DNA of 39,888 nucleotides from an uncultured Collinsella sp. (lineage in GTDB: Bacteria > Actinomycetota > Coriobacteriia > Coriobacteriales > Coriobacteriaceae): contig USBA01000001.1 of the NCBI GenBank assembly GCA_900552735.1, positions 1-39,888 on the forward strand, written 5' to 3'. Below, one piece after another: positions 22,984 to 32,000 of the stretch. How positions within the stretch are numbered: position 1 is the first letter of the stretch; each line of letters starts with the position of its first letter. The position numbers and the translations under genes were made by a program. The notes beneath the pieces are model-generated. The model did not search any database. It was not told the DNA's origin and saw nothing but the letters and a program-made list of their open reading frames with translations.

Positions 22984-23012
22984 TTGCCGTTTGCCGAACT
23001 CCCGCGTAATAT
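22984..23012 (+). promoter_or_regulatory. Sigma-70-type promoter of the initiator tRNA
   Basis: TTGCCG (22984-22989), a 17-bp spacer and TAATAT (23007-23012). Transcription would start near 23019, about 25 bp before the tRNA. Confidence 0.7.
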
Positions 23013-23043
23013 TCTTTCTTGCGCACATGAGGCGCCCAGACAT

Positions 23044-23120
23044 TGCGGGGTGGAGCAGTCTGGTAGCTCGCCGGGCTCATAACCCGGAGGTCGTAGGTTC
23101 AAATCCTGCCCCCGCGACCA
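23044..23120 (+). tRNA. tRNA-fMet (CAT), initiator
   Basis: A 77-nt cloverleaf with encoded CCA. The anticodon loop is CTCATAA. Initiator features are three consecutive G-C pairs at the base of the anticodon stem (GGG/CCC) and the absence of a Watson-Crick pair at 1-72 (T opposite G). The T arm has GGTTCAAATCC. It has its own promoter (22984-23012) and terminator (23130-23158). Confidence 0.95.
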
Positions 23121-23129
23121 AGAACTTGC

Positions 23130-23158
23130 AGCTCGTCGGTCAAGCCGGCGAGCTTTTT
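23130..23158 (+). terminator. tRNA-fMet terminator
   Basis: AGCTCGTCGG pairs with CCGGCGAGCT around a short loop and is followed by a run of six T. It starts 10 bp after the tRNA CCA end. Confidence 0.85.
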
Positions 23159-23207
23159 TGTTATTCCGGGACCGTGTTTTCGGTCCAATTTTCGGCCTCT
23201 CAACAGA

Positions 23208-23586
23208 ATCTCGATTTGTAACATCTAGACCCGATTTGGGCGGCTAGGTGTTACAGATCGAGATATGCCGGCGGTTTGGGCCGCGTTTGTCTAAATCTGT
23301 AACACGAGGGACGGATTTTGCCGGGCAGCTGTTACAGATTGAGATTTTCAAGCAGGCGGGTTTGATTTGTCTCGATCTGTAACACGAGGGACGGTTTTTG
23401 CCGAGTAACTGTTACAGATTGAGATCTTTCGGCAGGCTAGATTGGTTTGTCTCGATCTGTAACAGGTGGGGGTCAAAAGTGGGCCTAGCTGTTACAGATC
23501 TAGATTGTTGAGGATGGGTTGAGAGGAACGTCTTGATCTGTAACAGCAAGACCCGGTTTTGCCGAGTAACTGTTACAGATTGAGAC
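23208..23586. repeat. Stem-loop array 3: five 57-bp inverted-repeat units
   Basis: The units are 23208-23264, 23289-23345, 23369-23425, 23449-23505 and 23530-23586, each exactly 57 bp with spacers of 23-24 bp. Left arms are variants of GTCTCGATCTGTAACA and right arms variants of TGTTACAGATTGAGAT, so alternately oriented 16-nt sites fall every 39-41 bp. Loops are 25 nt; the second, third and fifth share a ccg.ttttgccg-like string. The array lies between the tRNA terminator and the OYE-like gene. In 23587-23727 I see only a weak promoter (TTGTGC, 18 bp, TATCCT at 23670-23675). Confidence 0.92.
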
Positions 23587-23727
23587 AAACCGACGGGCCG
23601 CCCCGTCCCATCCACCTGCCGTCACCTGATATTCGCCGATTTTCGTTGTGCCGCCGTGCTCTCATGCCATATCCTCTAGACAACTACGCGGCACCATCGC
23701 CGCCGCGCCTACAAGAGAGGAATGTCC

Positions 23728-25758
23728 ATGACCGCACCTGCATCCAAACTGCTCCAGCCCATTACGGTTGGCCCCCTTGAGCTCAAGAACCGCATTATGT
23801 TCCCGCCGCTGACCACCGGCTACGAGGAGCGCGACGGCTCCATTGGCGAGCGCAGCCTGGCTTTTTACGAGCGCCTGGCCCGTGGCGGCGTGAGCTACAT
23901 CGTCATCGGCGACGTCGCTCCCGTTATGACCGCGAGCCCCACGCCCAAGCTGGCGACCGACGCCCAGATCCCCACGTTTAAGGCCCTGGCCGACACCGTT
24001 CACAAGCACGGCGCCAAGGTCGCGCTGCAGCTGTTCCACCCCGAGTACGACGTGCCCGGCGTCGGCCGCATGGTCATGGGATCCATGGTCGCTGCCAAGG
24101 CCGCGCAGGAGGCCAAGGCCGCCGGCGATGAGGAGGCCTTTGCCGCCAAGATGGCCGAGTCCAACGAGATTCGCAAGCAGGCTTACGCCAAGCTGCACCA
24201 CGACATGCAGCACTTTGTGAACGAGGCCAGCGTGGAGCAACTCACCCAGATCAAGGAGGCCATCGCTGCCTCGGCCGCTCGTGCGCAGCAGGCCGGGATC
24301 GATGCCATCGAGGTCCACGGCGACCGCCTGGTGGGTTCGCTGTGCTCGGCCATCCTCAACAAGCGCACCGACGAGTATGGTGGCTCGTTCGAGAACCGCG
24401 TTCGCTACGCGCTGGAGGTCGTCGCTGCCATTAAGGAAGCCGCGCCGCAGCTGATGGTGGAGTACAAGCTCCCCGTGATCATGGAGAACCCCGACGGTAC
24501 GCCGCGCGGCAAGGGCGGCCTGCAGCCCGACGAGGCCTGCGAGTTCGCCAAGCTGCTCGAGGGCGCGGGCATCGATATGATCCAGGTCGCGCAGGCAAAC
24601 CACACCGGCAACATGGGCGACACCATTCCGCCCATGGGTGCCATGCCCTACAACTGGACGCTGCCGGTGGCCGAGCGCGTCAAGGCCCTGGTCTCCGTGC
24701 CGGTGGCAACCGTGGGCCGTGTTGTCTCGGTCAAGGCCGGCGAGAAGATCCTGGAGGATGGCTCGGCAGACATCGTCGCCTATGGCCGTTCGCTCATGTG
24801 CGACCCCGACATTGCGCTGAAGGCCGCGACCGGCGAGCCCATCCGCGAGTGCCTCAACTGCAACAAGGGCTGCGTCGACGCGATTCAAAACCGCAAGTAC
24901 ATCTCGTGCGTGCTCAATGCCGAGAACGGCGACGAGGCGACCATCGCCATTAAGCCGGGCGAGGGCGACAAGAAGATCGCCGTGGTGGGCGGCGGCATCG
25001 CCGGCCTGGAGGCCGCGCGCGTGGCGGCCAAGCGCGGCTACGACGTGACCGTCTACGAGGCGAGCGATCATCTGGGCGGCCAGATTGTGCTGGCGGCCGC
25101 GCCTCCGCGCAAGGACGAGATCATGCGCTCGGTCGAGTATTACGAGAAGATTCTGCCCGGCCTGGGCGTGAAGGTCGAGCTCAACCATGCCGCTAGCCCC
25201 GCGGACCTCAACGCCGCCGACGCCGCGATTGTGGCTGTGGGCGCGCACGACGTGGTCATCCCCGTTCCGGGTGCCGATTCGGACAAGGTCGTCTCGAGCT
25301 GGGACGTGCTGGCCGGCAAGGTGGAGCTTGCGGGCCGCGTCGCCGTCATTGGCGGTGGCCTGGTGGGCACCGAGACTGCCGAGTACCTGCTGCAGCACGG
25401 CTGCGAGGTAGCGATCGTGGAGATGCTCGACAAGATTGCCGCGGGCGAGTCCGAGACCATTCTGCCGCTGATCATGAGCGACTTTGCCGAGCACAACGTG
25501 GAGCAGCACGTGAAGACCCGCCTGACCGCCATTACCGACGAGGGCGTGGAGGCTGTTCGCACCACCGAGGACGGCACCGAGGAGCCGGTGAAGATCGCCT
25601 GCGATTACGTGGTGATGGCCGTGGGTTCCAAGGCCAACGCGTTTGATCTGGACGGCGTGACGGTGCCCGTGACCTGCGTGGGCGACTGCTCGGGCGAGCG
25701 TACCGCCGACATCGCGAGCGCCATTCGCACGGCGTATCACGCGGCCAACGAGCTGTAG
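23728..25758 (+). CDS. OYE / 2,4-dienoyl-CoA reductase-like FMN-FAD-[4Fe-4S] oxidoreductase
   Basis: 676 residues from ATG 23728 (AGAGAGG 7 bp upstream; ATG 23722 is too close to it). The N-terminal TIM barrel (~10-355) binds FMN and has NKRTDEYGGSFENRVRYALEVV, the family signature. A cluster motif CLNCNKGC with a distal Cys (~370-390) holds [4Fe-4S]. A C-terminal pyridine-nucleotide-disulfide domain follows, with GGGIAGLEAARVAAKRGYDVTVYEA (~412) and GGGLVGTETAEYLLQHG (~540), and it ends with a GDCSG.R FAD motif. Such enzymes use NAD(P)H to reduce enoates or other activated double bonds. The usual active-site stretch HGAHGYLLNQFLSP is replaced by HGDRLVGSLCSAI, so the substrate is probably not that of FadH. 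Gut examples include bile-acid enzymes (BaiCD/BaiH); no bai genes are seen here. Confidence 0.88.
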   Translation: MTAPASKLLQPITVGPLELKNRIMFPPLTTGYEERDGSIGERSLAFYERLARGGVSYIVIGDVAPVMTASPTPKLATDAQIPTFKALADTVHKHGAKVALQLFHPEYDVPGVGRMVMGSMVAAKAAQEAKAAGDEEAFAAKMAESNEIRKQAYAKLHHDMQHFVNEASVEQLTQIKEAIAASAARAQQAGIDAIEVHGDRLVGSLCSAILNKRTDEYGGSFENRVRYALEVVAAIKEAAPQLMVEYKLPVIMENPDGTPRGKGGLQPDEACEFAKLLEGAGIDMIQVAQANHTGNMGDTIPPMGAMPYNWTLPVAERVKALVSVPVATVGRVVSVKAGEKILEDGSADIVAYGRSLMCDPDIALKAATGEPIRECLNCNKGCVDAIQNRKYISCVLNAENGDEATIAIKPGEGDKKIAVVGGGIAGLEAARVAAKRGYDVTVYEASDHLGGQIVLAAAPPRKDEIMRSVEYYEKILPGLGVKVELNHAASPADLNAADAAIVAVGAHDVVIPVPGADSDKVVSSWDVLAGKVELAGRVAVIGGGLVGTETAEYLLQHGCEVAIVEMLDKIAAGESETILPLIMSDFAEHNVEQHVKTRLTAITDEGVEAVRTTEDGTEEPVKIACDYVVMAVGSKANAFDLDGVTVPVTCVGDCSGERTADIASAIRTAYHAANEL

Positions 25759-25835
25759 TTAACTTCGCGGCCAGGCGGGGCGGTAGCACGGATCCGCCTC
25801 GCCCGACTGCGTCCCAGCATACACAGACCATCGAT

Positions 25836-25878
25836 CGGGGTGGGGCTCGCAAGAACGGCAGGCCCCACCCCGGTTTTT
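25836..25878 (+). terminator. Terminator of the OYE-like gene
   Basis: The stem CGGGGTGGGGC pairs with GCCCCACCCCG and is followed by GTTTTTGTG. It lies ~80 bp past the stop codon. Confidence 0.85.
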
Positions 25879-25959
25879 GTGCGAGGGGGCAGGCGAGCTT
25901 GCACCGTGTCTTTGGCATATGGGCGAGGCTGCTATTCGTAATCTTTAAGACATCATTAA

Positions 25960-25981
25960 GGTTTGCGTTGTGGAGCAAACC
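25960..25981. promoter_or_regulatory. Small palindrome upstream of the surface operon
   Basis: GGTTTGC pairs with GCAAACC around 8 nt, within AT-rich DNA 130 bp before the first gene of the operon. Possible -10 boxes (TATTCT) follow at ~25993 and ~26029, but no convincing -35 is seen. It could be an operator or a leader hairpin. Apart from this and the 25836 terminator, the gap 25759-26112 holds nothing I recognise. Confidence 0.35.
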
Positions 25982-26112
25982 GCAGGTCAATGCTATTCTT
26001 TTACCTTATCGTATGGTGTTGTATTCTGCCTGAATTCTCTACCTGCGAACAACGGATAAACGCGACCAAGCGGAAAAGGATGGCACGCCCGCAAGCAGGG
26101 CAAACGTAAGCG

Positions 26113-27147
26113 ATGAGTGGCATGGACCGACATAACGAGCTCCAGCAGCACAAGACGGCGGCCGAGTACCGTCAAGCTGCCGACGAGCACGTGCGGACCC
26201 TCAAGGATTTCTGGAAGGATTTCCTGGTGAGTGGTCTGTTTGTGCTGGCCGCCATCGTTGCCATCTTTGCATGCCTGGCCTGGTTTGCCGCGAATAACCG
26301 AGTGAGCGCCACGGGGAGTACGATCGGGGCGAAGGCGGATCGGTACACGCTGACCGCCGCGGGCGAGGGTGAGTCCGGTACGCACGTGGGCTATTACGAG
26401 CGCTCCGAGCGCACGCCCGAGGAAAAGCATGCCATCGATGGCTTGGATACGACCGACGCCATGACGGTAACGCTCAGCTCCAACCTGAACAACGAGACCG
26501 CGGGCTCTCTGTACCCGGGTGCTCGCGGCAAGATTACATTTACGGTGAAGCCGCTGGTGAGTGACCTGGACGGGGTCACGATCAATCTGTCGCGCTTGCT
26601 TAAGGTCACGAACATTGTTGGCGTTGTTGGGGACGGGGGAACGCTGGCGCCCGAGGCGGAGGCGCTCCTTGGCTTGATCAAAGGCCACTTACTGTTCTTT
26701 ACGAGCTGCAAGAACGGGTATTACTCGAATCGTGTGACGAACAGCCAAATCACGATTCAAAAGAAAGAATTTTGTAAAGACGGGAATGTGGCCAATCCAA
26801 CGAACCAGCCTGTTCCCGTCACGCTGTACTGGGTATGGCCGGAGTACTTCCAGAACTTTGTCCTTACGGGCAACACGAATTACTACAAGAATCTGTTTGC
26901 CTCAGCGGGAGACGAGAAGTCTGACTACGGTGCTCTGCAAGCGGACATGAACGAGCATAAAGCGAACTACTTCTATGGCGCGGCAAACGGCAAGAGTGCC
27001 GCCGAAGCCCCCACGGTTTCGTCTGACATGTCCTCCAGCGACACCGCCATCTGCTCGGCGCTGTACAACAATGCCGACGAGCAGATCGGCGATAAGGTCG
27101 AATACATCCAACTTAGAATTAGCGCTCAGGAGGGCGTGAGCTCATGA
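26113..27147 (+). CDS. Single-pass membrane protein with extracytoplasmic beta-rich domain (surface operon gene 1)
   Basis: 344 residues. A hydrophilic N-terminus of ~37 residues with charged helix (EYRQAADEHVRTLKDFWKDF) is followed by one hydrophobic segment (~39-58) ending LAWFAANNRVSATG, then an outside domain rich in Thr/Asn/Ser and beta strands (MTVTLSSNLNN, GKITFTVKPL). Proteins with a helix and a WF..N..V...G motif followed by a beta-sandwich recall camelysin/TasA-like and other fibre-associated proteins, but the resemblance is by eye. No lipobox or sorting motif is seen. The stop overlaps the next start by 4 bp (ATGA). Cys residues occur at ~198 and ~216 in the outer domain. The function is unknown. 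The gene is at the head of the operon with the giant GLUG protein. Confidence 0.75.
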   Translation: MSGMDRHNELQQHKTAAEYRQAADEHVRTLKDFWKDFLVSGLFVLAAIVAIFACLAWFAANNRVSATGSTIGAKADRYTLTAAGEGESGTHVGYYERSERTPEEKHAIDGLDTTDAMTVTLSSNLNNETAGSLYPGARGKITFTVKPLVSDLDGVTINLSRLLKVTNIVGVVGDGGTLAPEAEALLGLIKGHLLFFTSCKNGYYSNRVTNSQITIQKKEFCKDGNVANPTNQPVPVTLYWVWPEYFQNFVLTGNTNYYKNLFASAGDEKSDYGALQADMNEHKANYFYGAANGKSAAEAPTVSSDMSSSDTAICSALYNNADEQIGDKVEYIQLRISAQEGVSS

Positions 27148-27950
27148 GTACCATGCAAACACGCCTCGGCGACGCCCGCAATTGGATAGAAAACCACCGT
27201 GCACAGGCCCTTGCGGTCCTGATACTGCTGGCGGCAATCGTTCTTATCATCGGCTTGTCGCTCTCGTGGTTTGTGGGCAGCAAAAGTCTGTCCACGGTGG
27301 GCAAGATCCAAACGCCCGCGCAGCTTAAGATCATGGGTCCCAACCAGACGAGCATCGAGCCCATCGAGATTTCGTATGACGAGTCGCGCGGTGATGTGAA
27401 AAACTCCAACGGTACCGTGACCGTTCGTCGCGCGTTTTGTGTGCAGAGCGACAATGACAACGATCCCGCTGCCGGCGGTCAAGCGTTTGAGCTGCAGATT
27501 GCCAACACAACGAATATCACGGGGCTGACGATCAACGTGTATCACGTGACGGTCAATAATCCGAACGATAAAAACGGCACCGTGGTCGGCCTCGACGGGC
27601 TCAACCGCACCTACTCATGGAGCAAGAAGAGCAGCACCCCGATTGAGTTTGCTTTTATCAACCCCGCGGACGGGACAAGTGTGTTGGCTAAAGAGCTTGA
27701 GGCAAACGACCCGACGTACGGCTCGTACGTGAATGTCCAGAAAAACGCCCGTCCGCTGTATCGGTACCACAAGTTCGCAGGGAGCGGGCTCGATGGCTGG
27801 AATGGCAAAACAGCCAACGCCGCCACGAACTTCATCATCGAATGTACGTGGAATCCAGGCGTTGTGACCGTAAACGGAAAGACAGTCTCCAACGTCAAAG
27901 AGACCGACATGGTTTACCTAATTGCTCGCGGCACGAGCAGTAACCAATAA
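27144..27950 (+). CDS. Single-pass membrane protein with beta-rich domain (surface operon gene 2)
   Basis: 268 residues. It has a short amphipathic N-terminus, one hydrophobic helix (~22-44), then LSWFVGSKSLSTVG, which lines up with LAWFAANNRVSATG in gene 1, so the two are probably distant paralogues. The outer domain has strands such as FELQIANTTNITGLTINVYHV and TNFIIECTWNPGVVTVNG, a pattern that suggests an Ig-like or jelly-roll fold. ATG 27144 overlaps the gene 1 stop, implying translational coupling. No known enzymatic motif is present. It may be a subunit or anchor of a surface structure; this is inference from context. Confidence 0.75.
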   Translation: MSTMQTRLGDARNWIENHRAQALAVLILLAAIVLIIGLSLSWFVGSKSLSTVGKIQTPAQLKIMGPNQTSIEPIEISYDESRGDVKNSNGTVTVRRAFCVQSDNDNDPAAGGQAFELQIANTTNITGLTINVYHVTVNNPNDKNGTVVGLDGLNRTYSWSKKSSTPIEFAFINPADGTSVLAKELEANDPTYGSYVNVQKNARPLYRYHKFAGSGLDGWNGKTANAATNFIIECTWNPGVVTVNGKTVSNVKETDMVYLIARGTSSNQ

Positions 27951-27971
27951 GTAGGGAGGGAGGGGTGCCAG

Positions 27972-28973
27972 ATGCGAAAAGACAAGAAAGAGCAAAATGA
28001 AATCGCGAGGCCTGTTGGCAAGCACTTTGCACAGGTAGATGATTCTAAGACAGAGCCTTGCTGCGCGGAGTCGGCGACCCCTACTTCTAAAGCGCGCAAG
28101 CGCCTATGGGCGGTTGCGGTGCTACTATGCGCCGTCGCGATTGTGGCGGGCACCTACCTTACCTACACGGCCTTTTTGGCGGGCGACTTCCTTAAGTCGG
28201 TCGCTGTCTCGGGCACGTCACAGGCGCTGTTTGCCTCGGACATGCTTACGGGCTACACGAATGAGACGCTGAATGACGAGGGTATTGCCGTCCGAAGCGT
28301 CATCGCCGACACGAGTGGGGAAAAATGCTCTTTTACCTTTCGCATTTACAACCATCTGCTGGGCGACAAGAACAAGGTCAACGACAAGGACGTTAACGCG
28401 ACGCTGAGCGTGACGGCGACGGGTACGACGAAAGCTTGGAGCATAAGCGGTGAGCCTGCGCTGACGGCGAACGGCACGGTCGGCCTTTCCTTCCCTGCCA
28501 ACAGGGCAACCATGTATACCTATAAGGTTACGTTTTCCAAGGCGGACCTCAACAAAGCATCCTTCACCGTTAAGGCCCAGGTCGGCCCCAATAGCCCTGG
28601 CACCAACCTAAAATGGCTCGCCGCCAAGATTGCGCCTTCCGAGCGTGCAGAGGTGACGGCTTCGGGCGTTTCGGGCGAGTGGGTCGACGAGAACTCGGAT
28701 ACCGGCGCTTTTGACGCCTACAACTATCGTGTGACGGTTACGGGCGTTACGACTAAGGTAAAGCTTACGTGGGGAAGCGGGGTCGAGCTCGATCCGTTCT
28801 TTAAGCAGAACCACGAGAACGTTGACGTGCAGAAAACCGTCAACGGCGGCTCGGTCGAATATGATGCATCTCCCGGCTCGGAAATTATTACCTTTTACCG
28901 AGCGGGCACCGGTAAGCCGACCGGCTGGGATGCCGACGACATCAAAGTTACGTGTTCGGCCGCACAGAACTAG
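27972..28973 (+). CDS. Single-pass membrane protein with beta-rich domain (surface operon gene 3)
   Basis: 333 residues. It has a longer cytoplasmic N-terminus (~45 residues, Lys/Glu-rich with two adjacent Cys), a hydrophobic helix at ~46-68, then a domain of repeated beta strands (VNATLSVTATGTTKAW, MYTYKVTFSKADLNKASFTVKAQVG, YRVTVTGVTTKVKLTWGSG). A very strong Shine-Dalgarno (GGGAGGGAGGGG) precedes the ATG, stronger than for its neighbours, suggesting high expression. It follows gene 2 by 21 bp and precedes the giant gene by 69 bp, in which a small hairpin (CCCCacGCGGGG) lies. I do not recognise a family. Confidence 0.75.
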   Translation: MRKDKKEQNEIARPVGKHFAQVDDSKTEPCCAESATPTSKARKRLWAVAVLLCAVAIVAGTYLTYTAFLAGDFLKSVAVSGTSQALFASDMLTGYTNETLNDEGIAVRSVIADTSGEKCSFTFRIYNHLLGDKNKVNDKDVNATLSVTATGTTKAWSISGEPALTANGTVGLSFPANRATMYTYKVTFSKADLNKASFTVKAQVGPNSPGTNLKWLAAKIAPSERAEVTASGVSGEWVDENSDTGAFDAYNYRVTVTGVTTKVKLTWGSGVELDPFFKQNHENVDVQKTVNGGSVEYDASPGSEIITFYRAGTGKPTGWDADDIKVTCSAAQN

Positions 28974-29042
28974 CCGAAGCGATCCGCAAGCATAGATTTT
29001 GAGACCCCACGCGGGGCATGAGATAGAACGAGGTAGGATCAG

Positions 29043-32000
29043 ATGAGAACGGCAAAGCGCATAACAACCGCATGCCTGACTGCGATCATGATTTTCCAGG
29101 CGCTCGCGCCTTCCACAGAGGTGTTCGCGCAAGAGCTCGACGCCGTTATGGAGGCGTCCGTCTCCGCCGCGCGCGCCGCGGGCAATACTGCCCGCTCCGT
29201 ACAGGATGCCGTGGCCACCTCGCTGCAAGATGCTGACCAGGCTGCATCTGATGATGCCGCGACGACTCCGGGCGCCGATGCGGGCGCCACCGAGGGCGGC
29301 GACGGTTCTACCAACGCTGGCGAATCGCAGGACTCCACGACCGATGGAACCACTAACGGCGATACCCCAACGGAGGGCGACGCATCCCAAGACGATGCGG
29401 CTGCCGATGAGGGCGCCGCCGACGAAGATCAGGCGGATGACGCGGACACAGATGCGGCTGCGCAGGCTAGCACCGACCCCGCCATCAAGACCGCTGGTGA
29501 GCTTGATGGCGCGCTGGTCGACGGCAAGGTCACCGTGAACGACGCTGGCGAGGTCACGGCCATCACCTTCGGATCCAACGCCGACCTTATCGCCATCTCC
29601 AACACCGACCCCGCCATCTACCAGAACGCGAGCATCTCCAAGACCGGCTTGAGCGGCGTCGACTTCGACGTGTGCGGCGCGCAGGCCGTGGGCGACCTGG
29701 GCAATCTCGCGTTCCAGGGGTTCGGCAGCGATGCCCACCCCTTCAAGGGTACGCTCGACCTGGGCGGCAGGTCCCTTACCGCCAACAAGACGCTCTTCAA
29801 CAACATCGAGCTCAACGATAACAACGGCACCGTAAAGCTCACCTGGAAGGGCACCGATGCTCAGCCCATCGTGGCCGCAAAGGTCACGGGCGCGGGCAAG
29901 ACGCTCAGCGCTGCCATTACCGTAGACAAGCCCGAGAGCGGCGATACGAGCGTCGTCAAGCTCACTTCGCCGCTCGTGGGTGAGGTTACGGGCGAGCTCA
30001 CGCTTGACGCCACGTATTCGACAAGCGCGAATAGCCCCCTGGCGATTGGCATGCAATCGTCCACGGGCAATCTGGGCCTACTCGCGAACACCCTTACTGC
30101 AGGCGCATCTCTTACGATCGCGGGGCTGAATGGCCTGCCGAAGAGCTTCAACGGCACCCCCACCATCGATGCTACGGGCGCTGGTGCCAATGCCGGCGGC
30201 CTTATTGGCGAGGCAGGCGAGGGGGCTGCCGTCACCCTTGCTTCGAATGTCGATGTTTCGGCACTGAGCGTCGCGGGTAATAATGCGGCGGGCGGCCTTA
30301 TCGGTAAGGCGACCAGGCTTACGCTTGCCGTAGATACGGACAACAGCGGAAAAGATGCCTCGGGCAAGGATATCAGTATCAAGCCAGCGCACTCGGTTGG
30401 GTCGTCATCAGCCGGTACGTATGCCGGCGGCCTTATCGGTGACGCCTCGTTTGCCAGCGATTTCACTATCGAGAATGGCACCTTCGATTTTGGCGAGGGC
30501 GTGGCGCTCAGTGTGGCCAACACGACCGCCGCCCCCTCTGTCGGTGGCCTGTTCGGCGTGCTCGACATCTCGAACGGCGATGTGACCGTAAACGGCGGAT
30601 TGTATAAAAGCACGCTGCAAAACGGCGCGGACAACAGCAACAACAACGGCGTGCGCGGGAACTACGGCGGCTTGGTGGGCAAGCTGTGGGGCCAGAAATA
30701 CGGCGACGCACTGCACGCGTTCACGGTGAAGGGTGGCGCTGAGGTGTCGTTTGGCGTGGGCTCTAACGGCAAGCTCGCGTATGCGGGCGGCCTGGTAGGC
30801 TACCTTGGTGAAGGCGGCGGGAGCGACAATGTGTCCGCCGTGGTCATCAGTGGCGCAGCGGTGACGTGTGCAACCTCGGGCTACGCCAGCAACAACGGCA
30901 AATACGGCGGCGCCGTGGGCGTCGTGGACACCAAAAACGTGCTGGAAGTGCGCGGCCTAACGGTCAAAACCGCCAGCGGCGCTACCATCGGCGGCACAAA
31001 CGGCGGCTTTGCCGGAGTCGTTGGGTCGTCGTGGCTCGGCATCGTCAAGTTCAGCGGTATCACCGACCTGTCGGATGCCGCCTTCGTGGAAAATGATCAC
31101 ACCGCGCAGCTGATTTATGAGAACTTCAATTCACTGTTTTTTGCTGCCGGTAGCGGAAGCGACAGAGGTGCCACCGTAGGCGGTACCGCGGAATGGCAAT
31201 ACAAGCGTCCCTCTAAGCCGGTCAAGATCGATGACATCTACAGCTACGGCCAGGTTATTCGCCTGGGTGATAGTTTTATTACGCTGAACCCGACGACACA
31301 CGAGCTGACTCTACCGGCACCGTTGGAACTGACTAACGGCGTCTATGCTCTAGCCTCGCTTGAGGATTTCGCCAAGCTTGCGATTACCTGGCAAACCAAC
31401 GGCTACTACTCAATGGTCGAAGGCGTTACCGAAAACAATCTGAATGGTTTAAAGTCCTCGACCATTACGGTGAACGGCACAATTGACCTCAAGGGTACAG
31501 GCCTGACGGGCTTCACTCAGGACCGCGCAAACGACTCGCAAGTTTTCTCGGGTACGTTGAACGGCGGCGGCACGATCAAGCTTGCTGTCGGTGAGCCTTA
31601 CGGCATGCGCGGGAACGCCCCTCTGGGCGTCGACGACATCAGTGCCGGCAACGGAAAAATCTACCGTCACGGCCGCCTGGGCTTGTTCGCAGCAATCAAC
31701 GGCGCAGCCGCCAACAGCGAGACTGTCTCCAACGTCACCATCGCTGGCTCCATGAGGTTCGATAACGGCTCGGCAATCGAGGCTGGATCGCTTGCGGGCG
31801 CCATTGCGGGTGGTCTGACGCTGTCTGGCGCAACGTGCGAAACGAATATCGCATGCGATGATACGTTCACCAACGATGTGAACATTGGTGGTATTGCAGG
31901 CAGCGTGTCGGCAGCTTCTACGGTTACGTTTAGGGACAGTAGCAAGGCTCAAGCGAGCATCACTGCAACTAAAACGCTTAATGGCAACAGCCGTATTGGC

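Noticed and set aside
22848..23102. N-terminal extension of CoaX across the tRNA
   Set aside because: The extension overlaps tRNA-fMet on the other strand; the kinase begins with its phosphate-binding motif at 22847.
23208..23586. CRISPR array
   Set aside because: Repeat units are 16 nt and alternate in orientation, intervals partly resemble each other, and there is no leader or cas gene.
23412..23615. Small ORFs reading through hairpin arrays (also at 473-658 and 7301-7531)
   Set aside because: They translate the repeats themselves (QSVT..., LQIET...), without consistent starts or ribosome-binding sites.
23662..25740. 692-codon frame antisense to the OYE-like gene
   Set aside because: Shadow of a strongly supported flavoprotein; its translation is rich in His/Arg/Gly without family resemblance.
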